The notes below the pieces were generated by a model that was not told the origin of the DNA, did not search any database, and saw only the letters and a program-made list of their open reading frames with translations. Shown here piece by piece: positions 25,629 through 35,416 of a stretch of DNA of 64,000 nt; position 1 is the first letter of the stretch; each line of letters begins with the position of its first letter. The translations under genes and the position numbers were made by a program. This stretch comes from Leeia aquatica. Its GTDB lineage: Bacteria; Pseudomonadota; Gammaproteobacteria; Burkholderiales; Leeiaceae. The DNA lies in contig NZ_JABAIM010000005.1 of NCBI RefSeq assembly GCF_012641365.1, positions 1 to 64,000 of the forward strand, given 5' to 3'.

Positions 25629-26527
25629 CATTCCGGCAAGGGTCGCAAGGCGCGCGCCAGTGCACGGCCCGTTTCCAGCAGTTGCTGCTTGGCCGGGGAA
25701 ATCTGCTTGCCCGCCCGCCACGCCATCATGATGCGCCAGTACCACTGCGGCAGGTCCTGCACCGGCAGACGCACCATGCTGCCCAGCCTCAGTTCCCGCA
25801 CCACCGTCATCTCCGGCATGAAAGAAATAAAGCCTTGCTCCAGCACCAGCGCACGCGCCGCATTGGCGGGTGCCACCCGGTGCAGTGGCATGGGCTCGCT
25901 ACGCAAGCTGCGTAGCGTGGATAGCAGCACTTCACATTCATCGCCCCAGTTCTGTGGCGCCAGCCGGTAAGCCGCAATATCCGCCAGCGACAGCGTCTTG
26001 CGGGTAGCCAATGGGTGTGTCGACGCTGCAACAGCAATGATCGGGCTATTCCACAGCAGCTCCATCTGAATACCTGCCATGGCCGGTGCATCCAGTATGA
26101 AGCCCACCTGCACGGTATCTTCCAGAATGCCACGAATCACTTCATTGGAATGCCCGGTGGTGCAGGTAATCTCCATCGGGGCGGACGCCAGCTTGCCCAG
26201 CAGCGAGGCAAATATGGTGTGCGCCAGTGACGGCAGGCTGCCAATGGTGATCTTGGGAATGGCTGACACCCCTTTGACCGCCAGCAGCCCCTCTTCCACC
26301 TGCGCCTGAGCGCGTTGCAAGTACGGAAGCAAGACCTCGCAGGCCGCTGTGCTACGCACGCCGCGGCGGTGCCGCTCAAACAGGATGGCCCCTACCGTTG
26401 CCTCCAGTTGGGCCACCCGCATGCTGACCTGCGGCTGCGAGCAGCGCAGGCTGGCGGCAGCCTTGCTGAAGCTGCCATGGGTGGCCACTTCCTGAATCAG
26501 GCGTAGATCATCCAGCGTAATAGACAT
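25628..26527 (-). CDS. LysR-family transcriptional regulator
   Basis: A 299-residue LTTR. The N-terminal winged helix-turn-helix (about 1-60) has the typical LRLIQEVATHGSFSKAAASL and SQPQVSMRVAQLEATVG; the substrate-binding domain follows (90-290). ATG 26527 is chosen because the HTH begins just after it; upstream in-frame starts (26533, 26557) are possible. It is divergent from the MdtH-like transporter gene with 95 bp between start codons, so it may regulate that gene. Effector unknown. Confidence 0.88.
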   Translation of the reverse strand: MSITLDDLRLIQEVATHGSFSKAAASLRCSQPQVSMRVAQLEATVGAILFERHRRGVRSTAACEVLLPYLQRAQAQVEEGLLAVKGVSAIPKITIGSLPSLAHTIFASLLGKLASAPMEITCTTGHSNEVIRGILEDTVQVGFILDAPAMAGIQMELLWNSPIIAVAASTHPLATRKTLSLADIAAYRLAPQNWGDECEVLLSTLRSLRSEPMPLHRVAPANAARALVLEQGFISFMPEMTVVRELRLGSMVRLPVQDLPQWYWRIMMAWRAGKQISPAKQQLLETGRALARALRPLPE

Positions 26528-26622
26528 AAGCATTACTGATATGAAATATAACTCCAATCATTCTAGAGAATATCAAAGCATGCGCCTAGACTGTGATCCT
26601 GTGTTCACCGAATGCCATCGCC

Positions 26623-27837
26623 ATGTCTGCCCGCTCGCCCCACCGCATCCGCCTCCACTCACAGTGGTTGGTCCTGTTTGACAACCTGCTGGTGATCACC
26701 GGCTTCTACCTGGTTTTCCCGATGATCACGGTTCACTTCGTGGAAAACCTGGGCTGGTCAGCCACCCTGGTCAGCACCGGGCTCGCCCTGCGCTCCTTGA
26801 CCCAGCAAGGCTTAGGCCTGTTTGGCGGTGCCATGGCGGACCGTTGGGGCAGTAAGCCACTGATCGCAGCAGGCCTGGCCACGCGTGCAGCCTCTTTCCT
26901 GGTGCTGGCAGAAGCCAACAGCATGGCGGGGTTACTGCTGTCCTGTGTCATTGCGGGTATTGGGGGCGCCTTGTTTGACGCGCCCAAGACTGCCACCATC
27001 GTCAAGCTGACCCGCCCTGCCGAGCGCGCCCGCTACTATGCGTTGCTCGGGATGCTCGGCACCTTGTGTGCCAGCGGTGGTGCGGCTCTGGGCAGCTGGC
27101 TGTTGCACTGGGACTTCCGCTGGGTGGCCTATGCTGGCGCCGTCAGCTTTGGCCTGGCTTCCCTGGTGACCCTGCGCTTCTTGCCTGCCTTTCGGGTGGG
27201 TGTGCGGCAGGATAATCTGTTCCATGGCCTGCGTACGGCCTGGCAGGACAAACCCTATGCGCGTTTTGTGCTGGCGACGGCAGGCTACTGGCTGATGTGG
27301 CTACAAGTCATGTCTACTCTGCCCATGCTGATCAGCCGCATCAGTGGCAAAACCCATGTGGCCTGGCTCTATACACTGGAAATGGTGCTCACCCTGTGCG
27401 TGCAGTATCCGCTGGCACGCTGGCTGGCCGGGCGCTGGCGTTGTGAGGCCCGCCTGATCACCGGCATGAGCCTGATGGTGCTGGGCCTGCTGTTGGTGGG
27501 CATGGCCAATGACAACCTGACCTTGTGGCCAGCGCTGACCTTGTTCCTGCTTGGTATTGTGCTGGGCGACCCGGCGCTGCAAGAAGCGGGGGCCAGCCGG
27601 ATTGATGCCCGCATGCGCGGCTCGTATCTGGGGTTGGCCAGCCTGGGGATGGCACTGGCGGGCAGTATTGGCTACATTGCCAGCGGCTGGCTGTACGAGC
27701 ATGCCTTGCGATGGGGGCTGCCGGCACTGGGTTGGGTCGTGATTGCCCTGACCGGCTTCCTGACCTTGCTGCTGATGTACCAGGTGTGCTACCCGATGAG
27801 CCGGGCCACGCTGCAAGCCACCGCTTCCCGCCTCTAG
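26623..27837 (+). CDS. mdtH: MFS multidrug transporter, MdtH-like
   Basis: A 404-residue 12-helix major facilitator close in length to E. coli MdtH (402). The opening LFDNLLVITGFYLVFPMITVHF and the motif A region GGAMADRWGSKPLI, then FDAPKTATIV, resemble the MdtH drug exporter. The ATG at 26623 is preferred over a GTG at 26593. It lies divergent to a LysR regulator and is followed by a strong bidirectional terminator. Probably exports hydrophilic antibiotics such as fluoroquinolones, as MdtH does, but the substrate is unproven. Confidence 0.8.
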   Translation: MSARSPHRIRLHSQWLVLFDNLLVITGFYLVFPMITVHFVENLGWSATLVSTGLALRSLTQQGLGLFGGAMADRWGSKPLIAAGLATRAASFLVLAEANSMAGLLLSCVIAGIGGALFDAPKTATIVKLTRPAERARYYALLGMLGTLCASGGAALGSWLLHWDFRWVAYAGAVSFGLASLVTLRFLPAFRVGVRQDNLFHGLRTAWQDKPYARFVLATAGYWLMWLQVMSTLPMLISRISGKTHVAWLYTLEMVLTLCVQYPLARWLAGRWRCEARLITGMSLMVLGLLLVGMANDNLTLWPALTLFLLGIVLGDPALQEAGASRIDARMRGSYLGLASLGMALAGSIGYIASGWLYEHALRWGLPALGWVVIALTGFLTLLLMYQVCYPMSRATLQATASRL

Positions 27838-27852
27838 CCAGCCTGCCGCAGA

Positions 27853-27887
27853 CAACAAAAAACCCGCCAGCGGCGGGTTTTTTGTTG
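27853..27887. terminator. Bidirectional terminator between mdtH and cspA
   Basis: A perfect 16-bp stem, CAACAAAAAACCCGCC (27853-27868) and GGCGGGTTTTTTGTTG (27872-27887), loop AGC. With A-tract and T-tract on both sides it serves both convergent genes. Confidence 0.92.
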
Positions 27888-27901
27888 CAGACTACCGACA
27901 A

Positions 27902-28108
27902 TCAGCCGTTGGACTGGATGTTGGCAGCTTGCTTACCCTTCGGACCGGTGGTCACGTCGAAGGAGACCTTTTGGCCTTCCTTCAGGGTCTTGAAACCCGG
28001 CATGTTGATTGCCGAGAAGTGTGCGAACAGGTCTTCACCACCATCATCCGGGGTAATGAAGCCGAAACCTTTGGAGTCGTTGAACCATTTGACGGTACCA
28101 GTTGCCAT
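27902..28108 (-). CDS. cspA: Cold shock protein, CspA family
   Basis: A 68-residue single-domain RNA chaperone. Both RNA-binding motifs are intact: KGFGFI (RNP1) and DLFAHF (RNP2), within the standard [20 protein letters not shown]. It binds single-stranded RNA and prevents secondary structure. A long 5' leader (about 110 nt from the predicted start) fits post-transcriptional, temperature-dependent control as in other csp genes. Which of several csp paralogues it corresponds to cannot be decided. Confidence 0.95.
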   Translation of the reverse strand: MATGTVKWFNDSKGFGFITPDDGGEDLFAHFSAINMPGFKTLKEGQKVSFDVTTGPKGKQAANIQSNG

Positions 28109-28226
28109 CTTTTTTATGCTCCTGCTTTACAGACTTGATAGTGTTACGTGACAAGGGTAGGTTTGAGTTTCAAGGGCGCGACAGATCGAATCGGTTCAAC
28201 GTTCTCTTGAAAGAGCAAACGCAACG
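28109..28226 (-). promoter_or_regulatory. Long 5' leader of cspA
   Basis: About 110 nt between the predicted transcription start and the cspA ATG with no reading frame. Long leaders of cold-shock genes act as RNA thermosensors in known cases; here the structure is not worked out. The ribosome site AGGAG is visible 13 bases before the start. Confidence 0.5.
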
Positions 28227-28256
28227 CATTAAGTCGCATTTCCATAGGGAAGTCAA
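28227..28256 (-). promoter_or_regulatory. Predicted cspA promoter
   Basis: On the minus strand TTGACT (28256-28251) and TTAATG (28232-28227) are 18 bp apart. The -35 match is good, the -10 weak. The rest of this 330-bp gap (28257-28449) holds the divergent clpS upstream region, in which I see no clear promoter. Confidence 0.45.
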
Positions 28257-28449
28257 GTGTCTTCAAGCAATTACAAAAACCTCAGTTGTAGCGCTTGCAA
28301 AAACCACAATCCGGACAAAAATTAACACTGGAGGGCAGTGAGTTTCGCGTTACACTCCCAGACAGTCCGGGCGTGTTTGTATCGGGTTGCGAATGTCCCG
28401 CAGAATCAAGGACGGCGCCATAACCTACCTCCCCCCAATGCAGGATCAG

Positions 28450-28758
28450 ATGAGTAACAAGCATCAAGAAATTGAACGGATTGCCGAAAAAAGGGCCAAA
28501 ACCACACCGCCGCCCCTGTGGAAAGTCGTCCTGCTGAATGACGACTTTACCCCGCAGGATTTTGTGGTGGCTCTGTTGCAGCACTTTTTTCACATGGACG
28601 AGGCTCAGGCCACACGGGTGATGTTGATGGTGCATCATCAAGGACGCGGTATATGCGGTGTCTATGTCAAGGATGTCGCTGAAACCAAAGTGGCGCAGGT
28701 TATGCAGTTTGCACGACAGCACCAACACCCCCTGCAATGCGTGATGGAGGAGAATTGA
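28450..28758 (+). CDS. clpS: ClpA adaptor, N-end rule recognin
   Basis: Delivers N-degron proteins to ClpAP for degradation. The core [21 protein letters not shown], then [15 protein letters not shown] and VAETKVAQV, matches ClpS, with the substrate-pocket NDD and His residues intact. The start at 28450 is preferred because AGGA lies 6 bases before it, giving 102 residues; ATG 28438 (106 residues) is a real alternative. It precedes clpA with a single base between the genes. Confidence 0.93.
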   Translation: MSNKHQEIERIAEKRAKTTPPPLWKVVLLNDDFTPQDFVVALLQHFFHMDEAQATRVMLMVHHQGRGICGVYVKDVAETKVAQVMQFARQHQHPLQCVMEEN

Positions 28759-28759
28759 C

Positions 28760-31018
28760 ATGATCGCGCAAGACCTGGAAGTGACCTTGCACATGGCTTT
28801 TGTCGAAGCCCGACAGAAACGCCATGAATACATCGGGGTTGAGCACCTGCTGCTGGCCTTGCTGGACAACCCGGCCTCCATTGAAGTGCTGAAAGCCTGC
28901 GCCATCAATATTGATGCTCTGCGCAAACAGCTCAGCGATTTCATTCAGGAAAACTCACCGGTCGTTCCTGGCAATGATGAAATCGACACCCAACCCACCC
29001 TGGGCTTCCAGCGTGTGATCCAGCGCGCCATCCTGCATGTGCAGTCCAGCGGCAAGAAGGAAGTGACCGGTGCCAATGTGCTGGTGGCCATCTTTGGCGA
29101 GAAAGATTCACACGCGGTGTATTACCTGCACCAGCAGGGGGTCACCCGGCTGGATGTGGTCAACTTCATTTCGCACGGCATCAAGAAGACTGCTGAGCAG
29201 CACGCTCCGAAGGAACAGCAGGACAGCGAGCACGAGCAGGAAGGCAGCAACGGCTCGGCGCTGGAGAACTACACCCAGAATCTGAACGAGCGGGCGCTGG
29301 CCGGCAAAATCGACCCGGTCATTGGCCGTGACCACGAGCTGGAGCGGGTGATCCAGATCCTGTGCCGCCGCCGCAAGAACAACCCGCTGCTGGTGGGCGA
29401 AGCCGGGGTCGGTAAAACCGCGATTGCCGAGGGCCTGGCCCGCCGCATCGTAGAAGGCAGCGTGCCGGATGTGCTGGCCAATGCCACCATCTATGCCCTC
29501 GATATGGGCGCGCTGCTGGCGGGCACCAAATACCGTGGCGACTTTGAACAGCGCCTGAAAGCGGTGCTGAAGCTGCTGGTCGAGAACCCGGACAACATTC
29601 TCTTCATTGACGAAATCCATACCCTGATCGGCGCCGGTGCCGCCTCGGGGGGGACGCTGGACGCCTCCAACCTGCTGAAACCGGCGCTGGCCAATGGTTC
29701 ACTCAAGTGCATTGGGGCGACGACCTACACCGAGTACCGGGGCGTGTTCGAGAAGGACAACGCGCTGTCACGCCGCTTCCAGAAGATCGACGTCAATGAA
29801 CCGACAGTGGAAGAAACCGTGCAGATTCTGCGCGGTCTGAAGTCCCGCTTTGAAGAACACCATGGTGTAAAGTACTCGCCGTCGGCACTGACCAGTGCGG
29901 CTGAACTCTCTGCCAAGTACATCAATGACCGTCATCTGCCGGACAAGGCCATCGACGTGATCGACGAAGCCGGTGCGGCACAGAAAATCCTGCCGAAGTC
30001 GAAGCAGAAGAAGACCATCAGCAAACACGAGATCGAAGAGATCATTGCCAAGATCGCCCGCATCCCGCCCAAAACGGTATCGGCAGACGACCGCAATGCC
30101 CTGCGCACGCTGGACCGTGACCTGAAGAACGTGGTGTTCGGACAAGACAAAGCCATCGACGCGCTGGCATCTGCCATCAAGATGGCTCGGTCTGGGCTGG
30201 GGAATCCGCAGAAACCGATCGGTTCCTTCCTGTTCAGTGGCCCGACCGGGGTGGGCAAGACCGAGGTCGCCCGCCAGATGGCGTATACGCTTGGCGTGGA
30301 GCTGATCCGCTTCGACATGTCGGAGTACATGGAGCGTCACGCCGTCAGCCGCCTGATTGGCGCGCCACCCGGTTATGTCGGCTATGAGCAGGGCGGCCTG
30401 CTGACCGAAGCCATCACCAAGCATCCGTTCAGCGTGTTGCTGCTGGACGAGATCGAAAAAGCACATCCGGATATCTTCAATGTGCTGCTGCAGGTGATGG
30501 ACCATGGCACGTTGACGGACAACAATGGCCGCAAGGCGGATTTCCGCAACGTGATCCTGATCATGACCACCAATGCGGGCGCCGAAACGCTGAACAAGGC
30601 CACCATTGGCTTCACCACCCATCGTGAGGCCGGTGATGAAATGGGCGAAATCAAGCGCCTGTTTACCCCGGAATTCCGCAACCGCCTGGATGCAACCATC
30701 TCCTTCCAGCCCCTCACCGAGCAGATCATCCTGCGGGTGGTGGACAAGTTCCTGATGCAACTGGAAGGCCAGCTGCATGAGAAGAAGGTGGACGCGACCT
30801 TTACCGAGGCCTTGCGCGCGCATCTGGCCAAGCATGGCTTTGATCCGGCGATGGGTGCCCGCCCGATGTCCCGCCTGATTCAGGATACCATTCGCAAGGC
30901 ACTGGCCGACGAGCTGCTGTTTGGCCGGCTGGTGGATGGCGGCCACGTGACCATCGACCTGGATGAGGCAGAGCAAGTCACCCTGGTGTTTGATACGGAA
31001 CCGGCCCTCAGTCACTGA
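28760..31018 (+). CDS. clpA: ATP-dependent Clp protease ATP-binding subunit
   Basis: Hexameric AAA+ unfoldase that feeds ClpP. The 752-residue protein has an N-terminal double Clp repeat (1-145) that docks ClpS, a first AAA domain with [13 protein letters not shown] and [13 protein letters not shown], and a second with [13 protein letters not shown] and [12 protein letters not shown]. The ClpP-binding loop IGF appears as TIGFTTH. E. coli ClpA is 758 residues. It is cotranscribed with clpS and ends at a very strong terminator. clpP is not in the window. Confidence 0.97.
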   Translation: MIAQDLEVTLHMAFVEARQKRHEYIGVEHLLLALLDNPASIEVLKACAINIDALRKQLSDFIQENSPVVPGNDEIDTQPTLGFQRVIQRAILHVQSSGKKEVTGANVLVAIFGEKDSHAVYYLHQQGVTRLDVVNFISHGIKKTAEQHAPKEQQDSEHEQEGSNGSALENYTQNLNERALAGKIDPVIGRDHELERVIQILCRRRKNNPLLVGEAGVGKTAIAEGLARRIVEGSVPDVLANATIYALDMGALLAGTKYRGDFEQRLKAVLKLLVENPDNILFIDEIHTLIGAGAASGGTLDASNLLKPALANGSLKCIGATTYTEYRGVFEKDNALSRRFQKIDVNEPTVEETVQILRGLKSRFEEHHGVKYSPSALTSAAELSAKYINDRHLPDKAIDVIDEAGAAQKILPKSKQKKTISKHEIEEIIAKIARIPPKTVSADDRNALRTLDRDLKNVVFGQDKAIDALASAIKMARSGLGNPQKPIGSFLFSGPTGVGKTEVARQMAYTLGVELIRFDMSEYMERHAVSRLIGAPPGYVGYEQGGLLTEAITKHPFSVLLLDEIEKAHPDIFNVLLQVMDHGTLTDNNGRKADFRNVILIMTTNAGAETLNKATIGFTTHREAGDEMGEIKRLFTPEFRNRLDATISFQPLTEQIILRVVDKFLMQLEGQLHEKKVDATFTEALRAHLAKHGFDPAMGARPMSRLIQDTIRKALADELLFGRLVDGGHVTIDLDEAEQVTLVFDTEPALSH

Positions 31019-31024
31019 GGAATA

Positions 31025-31066
31025 CCCCATGAAAAAACCCCGCTGCGGCGGGGTTTTTTCATGGGG
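31025..31066. terminator. Strong bidirectional terminator after clpA
   Basis: A perfect 19-bp stem (31025-31043 with 31048-31066, loop TGCG) containing A6 and T6 tracts. It ends clpA on the plus strand and may serve the convergent chemoreceptor gene on the minus strand. The remaining gap to 31192 shows nothing else. Confidence 0.92.
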
Positions 31067-31192
31067 GCAGATGAGGGGCTGACGCATGCATTGCTGCCAC
31101 GGCGACCATCAGGTCACACACTCCGCCTCATCATGCCGCGAGCCACACCATGGCCAAGCGGCTTGCCCTCACTCGCGAAGCCTGAGGCAGGC

Positions 31193-33217
31193 TTACAGTT
31201 CGAATCGCTGCACCGACTGATTCAGCTCTGTCACGCGGACTTCCATGCCACGGATGGCCTCCGCCGTCTGCTCCACCACCGCCCGGTTACGATCCGCCAT
31301 GTCCGCGATATCCTGAATATTGGCCGCGATATTATGGCTGGCGGTATTCTGCTGCTCCGCAGCCACCGCAATCTGCTGGATGCGCTCTTGAGCCGCCTGA
31401 GCCTGCTGGTAAATAGCGGTCAGGGATTCAGCCGCTTGCTGTGCCAGTTGTTCGCATTGGCCCACCCGGTTATTACCCACCATCATGGTGTCTACCGTGA
31501 CCTTGACCTGATGCTGCACCCCCTGGATCTTCTGATTGATTTCAGAGGTCGCCTGCGTGGTCCGTTCTGCCAGCTTGCGCACCTCATCCGCCACCACTGC
31601 AAACCCGCGACCTTGCTCACCCGCACGTGCGGCCTCAATCGCGGCATTCAGGGCCAGCAGGTTGGTCTGATCCGCCACTTCCTTGATCACATTGACGATT
31701 TGACCAATATCCGCCGACTGTTGCGCCAGGCTTTGCACCGTTTGCGCTGCCTGCCGAACCGAATCCGCTACCGCATGGATCTCACGCTCGACATCGTGCA
31801 CCGCGCGCTGCCCTTCTTGCGAGAGCGAGCTGGCCCGGCCCGCAATCTTGACCGTATCCGTAACACTGTCCGACACCGCCCCAATGCTGGCGCTCATCTG
31901 CTCCACTGCACTGGATGCAGCCATAACGGCCTCACCCTGCCGCGTGGTGCCGTCAACAATACTGGACGCGTTACTGGACAAGGCACGGGAAGCATCGGCC
32001 ACCGCTACTGCAGAACCTGAAGCTTGCCGCAGCAGCTGACTGAATTGATCCGCCATATGGTTGAAACTGGCCGCAACCCGCGCGGTTTCATCCTTGGCCT
32101 CCAGTTCCACCCGCACAGACAGTTTTCCGGAGGCCATCTGGGAGGATGCGGTTTCCAGCTGATTGATGGCACGAACAATGGAGAAAAATGCACCAATGAA
32201 CAGGTAGACCGCCACCACCACCACCACGGCAATGACCATGAAAGCCAGCATCAGCTTGCCTTCCGAGCGCGCAATACGCTCGCTCAGCAGACGATCCAGT
32301 TGTGGGTAGATGGCTTTACTCAGTGCATGGATACCTGTGCTGACAGCATCCACCTTCTTGGTGAGTTCCGCCACGGGCAGGGTGTAAGCCAGCGTACCCA
32401 CGACCTCCTTGCCATACACATCACGCAGGGCTTTGACATCGGCCTCCAGGCTGCTGGTAGGCCCCGATAATGCCCCTTTCAGGGTCGGTGCCAGCTCCAG
32501 CAAACGCTGCTGGTTGCCCGTCACGGTGTCCATATTGGGCAGCAGGGTATACAGTGAGATCTGCATCGGGTCTTTTTCCGACACATCCGGGAAAGACCGT
32601 ACCAATACACCCGTTGCCAAATCTTCTACCTCACCCACAGACTCCTGCAGATAGGGCAAGCGACCTACCACCGTATCCATCAGGTAGTAGGAGGTTAACT
32701 CCGGGTCGAGGATCAAGTTCGACTTGTCCCCCACGGCCGAGATATAGCGTGCCACCGCATTCACAGCCGCCGCATTGGTCTTGCGATTGGCCTCGGCGTC
32801 GGCCCCATTGGGTTTGGGCAAGGTTTGCAGGGCTGTTTTCAACTTCTGGAACTCCGCCCCCGTTCCCAGGCGGTCCGACAACGATTGCTCCGCCTGCTCC
32901 AGTGCCTTCAGGGCCTGGACGACCTTCTGATCATGCGCCTGCAGGGCGGCGGGCATGGTTTTCTTGTCGCCCATGGCCACCCCGGTCACCAGACCTCGCC
33001 GCCGAGCTACCAAGGCCAGCAAGTCATTGGCCGGTGCCAGCAATACCAAGCCATCCCGCTCTTTGTTGGCAAAGTGGATGTCGTCCTGCATGGCTTGGTT
33101 CAGCATCAGCAGCAGTACCACGATAGGCACCAGCATCAACAAGGCAAACAGCAGAAACTTCCGGCTATAGCCCAGCCGGTTGAACAAACTGACAGCGGGA
33201 CGGAACAGACTTTTCAT
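31193..33217 (-). CDS. Methyl-accepting chemotaxis protein
   Basis: Transmembrane chemoreceptor of 674 residues. A first membrane helix (about 20-40) and a second (about 335-360) enclose a mostly helical periplasmic domain of nearly 300 residues; it includes the pattern [15 protein letters not shown], seen in a group of such receptors of unknown ligand. A HAMP domain follows, then the cytoplasmic signalling tip with [20 protein letters not shown] and [15 protein letters not shown] that docks CheA and CheW. No che genes are nearby. A 100-bp gap separates it from the Nif3 gene upstream. Confidence 0.93.
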   Translation of the reverse strand: MKSLFRPAVSLFNRLGYSRKFLLFALLMLVPIVVLLLMLNQAMQDDIHFANKERDGLVLLAPANDLLALVARRRGLVTGVAMGDKKTMPAALQAHDQKVVQALKALEQAEQSLSDRLGTGAEFQKLKTALQTLPKPNGADAEANRKTNAAAVNAVARYISAVGDKSNLILDPELTSYYLMDTVVGRLPYLQESVGEVEDLATGVLVRSFPDVSEKDPMQISLYTLLPNMDTVTGNQQRLLELAPTLKGALSGPTSSLEADVKALRDVYGKEVVGTLAYTLPVAELTKKVDAVSTGIHALSKAIYPQLDRLLSERIARSEGKLMLAFMVIAVVVVVAVYLFIGAFFSIVRAINQLETASSQMASGKLSVRVELEAKDETARVAASFNHMADQFSQLLRQASGSAVAVADASRALSSNASSIVDGTTRQGEAVMAASSAVEQMSASIGAVSDSVTDTVKIAGRASSLSQEGQRAVHDVEREIHAVADSVRQAAQTVQSLAQQSADIGQIVNVIKEVADQTNLLALNAAIEAARAGEQGRGFAVVADEVRKLAERTTQATSEINQKIQGVQHQVKVTVDTMMVGNNRVGQCEQLAQQAAESLTAIYQQAQAAQERIQQIAVAAEQQNTASHNIAANIQDIADMADRNRAVVEQTAEAIRGMEVRVTELNQSVQRFEL

Positions 33218-33318
33218 CAGCTTCGCTCCAGTGAATTATTGCCGTGGCACAGATTCCCGCATGAATAGGGCCCTCACCCTTCACCTTAGGCGATCCACCG
33301 CCCCCCCGCAAGGCGGGC

Positions 33319-34065
33319 TTACACCGGGTTAGGCACTGCCACGAAGCGACAATCCACCCCAAACTGAGCGCTCCAGTGTGCGGCCAGCGCCTGTACCCCG
33401 TACTGCTCAGTGGCATAGTGGCCGGCTGACACGAAGGCCACACCGCTTTCACGCGCCATATCCGCCATCCGCTCAGAGACTTCGCCAGTGATGAAGGCAT
33501 CCACCCCTGCCGCGATGGCATCCTCGAAATACCCCTGCGCCCCGCCTGTACACCAGGCCAGGCGCTGCACAGCTTGTTGTGGATCACCCAGCAGCAGCGG
33601 CTCACGCTGCAAACGTCGCTGCAAGGCCTCCCCCAATTCCGCCAACGTACACTGTGGGCCCGTCCCCAGATGCAGCAGCCCCTGCTCACCAGTCTGTGCG
33701 GTCGTCTGCCACCCCATCTGCAGCGCCAGCTGCGCGTTGTTGCCCACCTCGGGGTGCGCATCAAGCGGCAGATGATAGGCAAACAGATTGATGTCATGTT
33801 GCAACAGCAAGCGGATGCGTTCACGCCGCCACCCGGTCAAGCAGGGGTCTTCGTTCTTCCAGAAAAAACCATGGTGAACCACAATGGCATCGGCCTGCTG
33901 CTCAATGGCCGCCTCAATCAGCAGCCGGTTGGCAGACACCCCCGCCACCACCTTGCTGACCTGTGACCGCCCGGCCACCTGCAAGCCGTTCGGCGCATAA
34001 TCGCGGAACTGACGTACATTCAGGAATTGTGCGGTATACTCCGACAGTTGATCGACCTGTACCAT
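33319..34065 (-). CDS. Nif3-like dinuclear metal-centre protein (YbgI family)
   Basis: A 248-residue member of the Nif3/YbgI family, equal in length to E. coli YbgI (247). The metal-binding residues are visible in IVVHHGFFW, AYHLPLDAHPEVGNN and in SAGHYATEQYG near the C-terminus. Members form toroidal hexamers with two metals per subunit; some are annotated as GTP cyclohydrolase 1 type 2, but the physiological reaction is unclear. ATG 34065 is chosen for family length. It is divergent from the DegS-like protease with just 15 bp between start codons. Confidence 0.9.
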   Translation of the reverse strand: MVQVDQLSEYTAQFLNVRQFRDYAPNGLQVAGRSQVSKVVAGVSANRLLIEAAIEQQADAIVVHHGFFWKNEDPCLTGWRRERIRLLLQHDINLFAYHLPLDAHPEVGNNAQLALQMGWQTTAQTGEQGLLHLGTGPQCTLAELGEALQRRLQREPLLLGDPQQAVQRLAWCTGGAQGYFEDAIAAGVDAFITGEVSERMADMARESGVAFVSAGHYATEQYGVQALAAHWSAQFGVDCRFVAVPNPV

Positions 34066-34080
34066 CTCTTTGTTATTCCA

Positions 34081-35247
34081 ATGAAAAAACTGTGGCTGAT
34101 TTTTGCACAAACCCTGACGGTCTGTCTTGGCGTCTGGGCCGTGGTGGGGCTTTTTCGTCCTGAGTGGGGCCTGCCCATTCAGCAACCGCGCCCTGTGACG
34201 CTACCCCCACCCGCGGCTCACGCCGCATCCGGACCGGTGGCAGCACCGACCACCAACAGCTTCAGCCCAGCCGTGCAAGCCGCCATCCCCTCTGTGGTGA
34301 ACGTCTTTACCAGCAAACAGGTACGTCGCTCGCAGAATCCATTGCTGGAGGACCCGTTCTTCAAGCGCTTTTTTGGCGATCGCCAGGATAGCGAAGAGGA
34401 CGAGCCCAGCTCCAGCCTCGGCTCTGGCGTCATTGTCAGCAAAGACGGTTTCATCATCACCAATAATCATGTGATTGAAGCGGCAGATGAAATCAAGGTC
34501 GCCCTCAGTGATGGCCGCAAGTTGACCGCTACCCTGGTGGGGGCTGACCCGGATACGGATCTGGCGGTGCTGAAGATTGATGCGGGCAAGGACTTACCCG
34601 CCATCCATTTTGGCAACCCGGAGCAGGTCAAGGTTGGCGACGTGGTGCTGGCGATTGGCCAGCCTTTCGGTTTCGGCCAAACGGTGACGCTGGGTATTGT
34701 GTCCGCACTGGGCCGCAATCACCTGGGGCTGAACACGTTCGAGAACTTCATTCAGACCGATGCAGCCATCAACCCCGGCAACTCTGGCGGTGCACTGGTC
34801 GACCACAAGGGCCAGCTGATCGGCATCAACAGCGCCATCTATTCACAAAGCGGCGGTTCGCAGGGCATTGGCTTTGCCATTCCAGTCACCACCGCACGCA
34901 ACGTGATGGAGCAGATCATCCAGAACGGCAGCGTGACACGGGGCTGGATCGGTGTGGAGGTGCAGGATCTCAATGCCGAACTGGCGACTTCTTTCAACCT
35001 GGATACCAGTGAGGGTGCCCTGATTGCGGGCGTGGTCCGTAATGGCCCGGCAGACAAGGCCGGCGTCAAATCCGGTGATTTGCTGGTGGAGATTGACGGC
35101 AAGACGCTGAAAGACTCCTACAGCATGCTGGATATCATTGCCGCGTTGAAGCCAGGCATCTCAGTGAAAGTGCGCTTGCTCCGCAATAATCAGTCGCAGG
35201 AAGTCATGCTGACAGTGGGCAAGCGCCCTCGCCTGCCTCGGCGCTGA
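34081..35247 (+). CDS. degS: DegS/AlgW-like periplasmic serine protease
   Basis: Membrane-anchored HtrA-family protease, 388 residues, that in model organisms cleaves anti-sigma-E factor after sensing misfolded porins. An N-terminal anchor helix (about 4-24) is followed by the protease domain with His130 (NNHVIE), Asp160 (DTDLAVL) and Ser235 (GNSGGALV), and one PDZ domain (about 285-380). The single PDZ separates it from two-PDZ DegP. The ATG at 34081 is chosen for the anchor. The rseA/rseB/rpoE genes are not in the window. Start regions with the Nif3 gene are back to back. Confidence 0.88.
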   Translation: MKKLWLIFAQTLTVCLGVWAVVGLFRPEWGLPIQQPRPVTLPPPAAHAASGPVAAPTTNSFSPAVQAAIPSVVNVFTSKQVRRSQNPLLEDPFFKRFFGDRQDSEEDEPSSSLGSGVIVSKDGFIITNNHVIEAADEIKVALSDGRKLTATLVGADPDTDLAVLKIDAGKDLPAIHFGNPEQVKVGDVVLAIGQPFGFGQTVTLGIVSALGRNHLGLNTFENFIQTDAAINPGNSGGALVDHKGQLIGINSAIYSQSGGSQGIGFAIPVTTARNVMEQIIQNGSVTRGWIGVEVQDLNAELATSFNLDTSEGALIAGVVRNGPADKAGVKSGDLLVEIDGKTLKDSYSMLDIIAALKPGISVKVRLLRNNQSQEVMLTVGKRPRLPRR

Positions 35248-35302
35248 CCGCTTCCTTGTCGGGTGGACAATAGTCCGCCCGCCTCCAACAGCCGGCTTTT
35301 CA

Positions 35303-35321
35303 GCCTGCCAGAATGGCAGGC
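35303..35321 (+). terminator. Hairpin after the DegS-like gene
   Basis: Perfect 8-bp stem GCCTGCCA / TGGCAGGC with a GAA loop, 55 bp past the protease stop. No T-run follows, so termination is possible but not certain. Confidence 0.4.
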
Positions 35322-35416
35322 GCTCTGGTATCATAGTGGTTACACCACTGCCGGTCCTCCCCCCCACCGATGCCGCCTGGCAGTGCATGCCGTTGTCCCG
35401 CCAGCCAGGAATCCGG

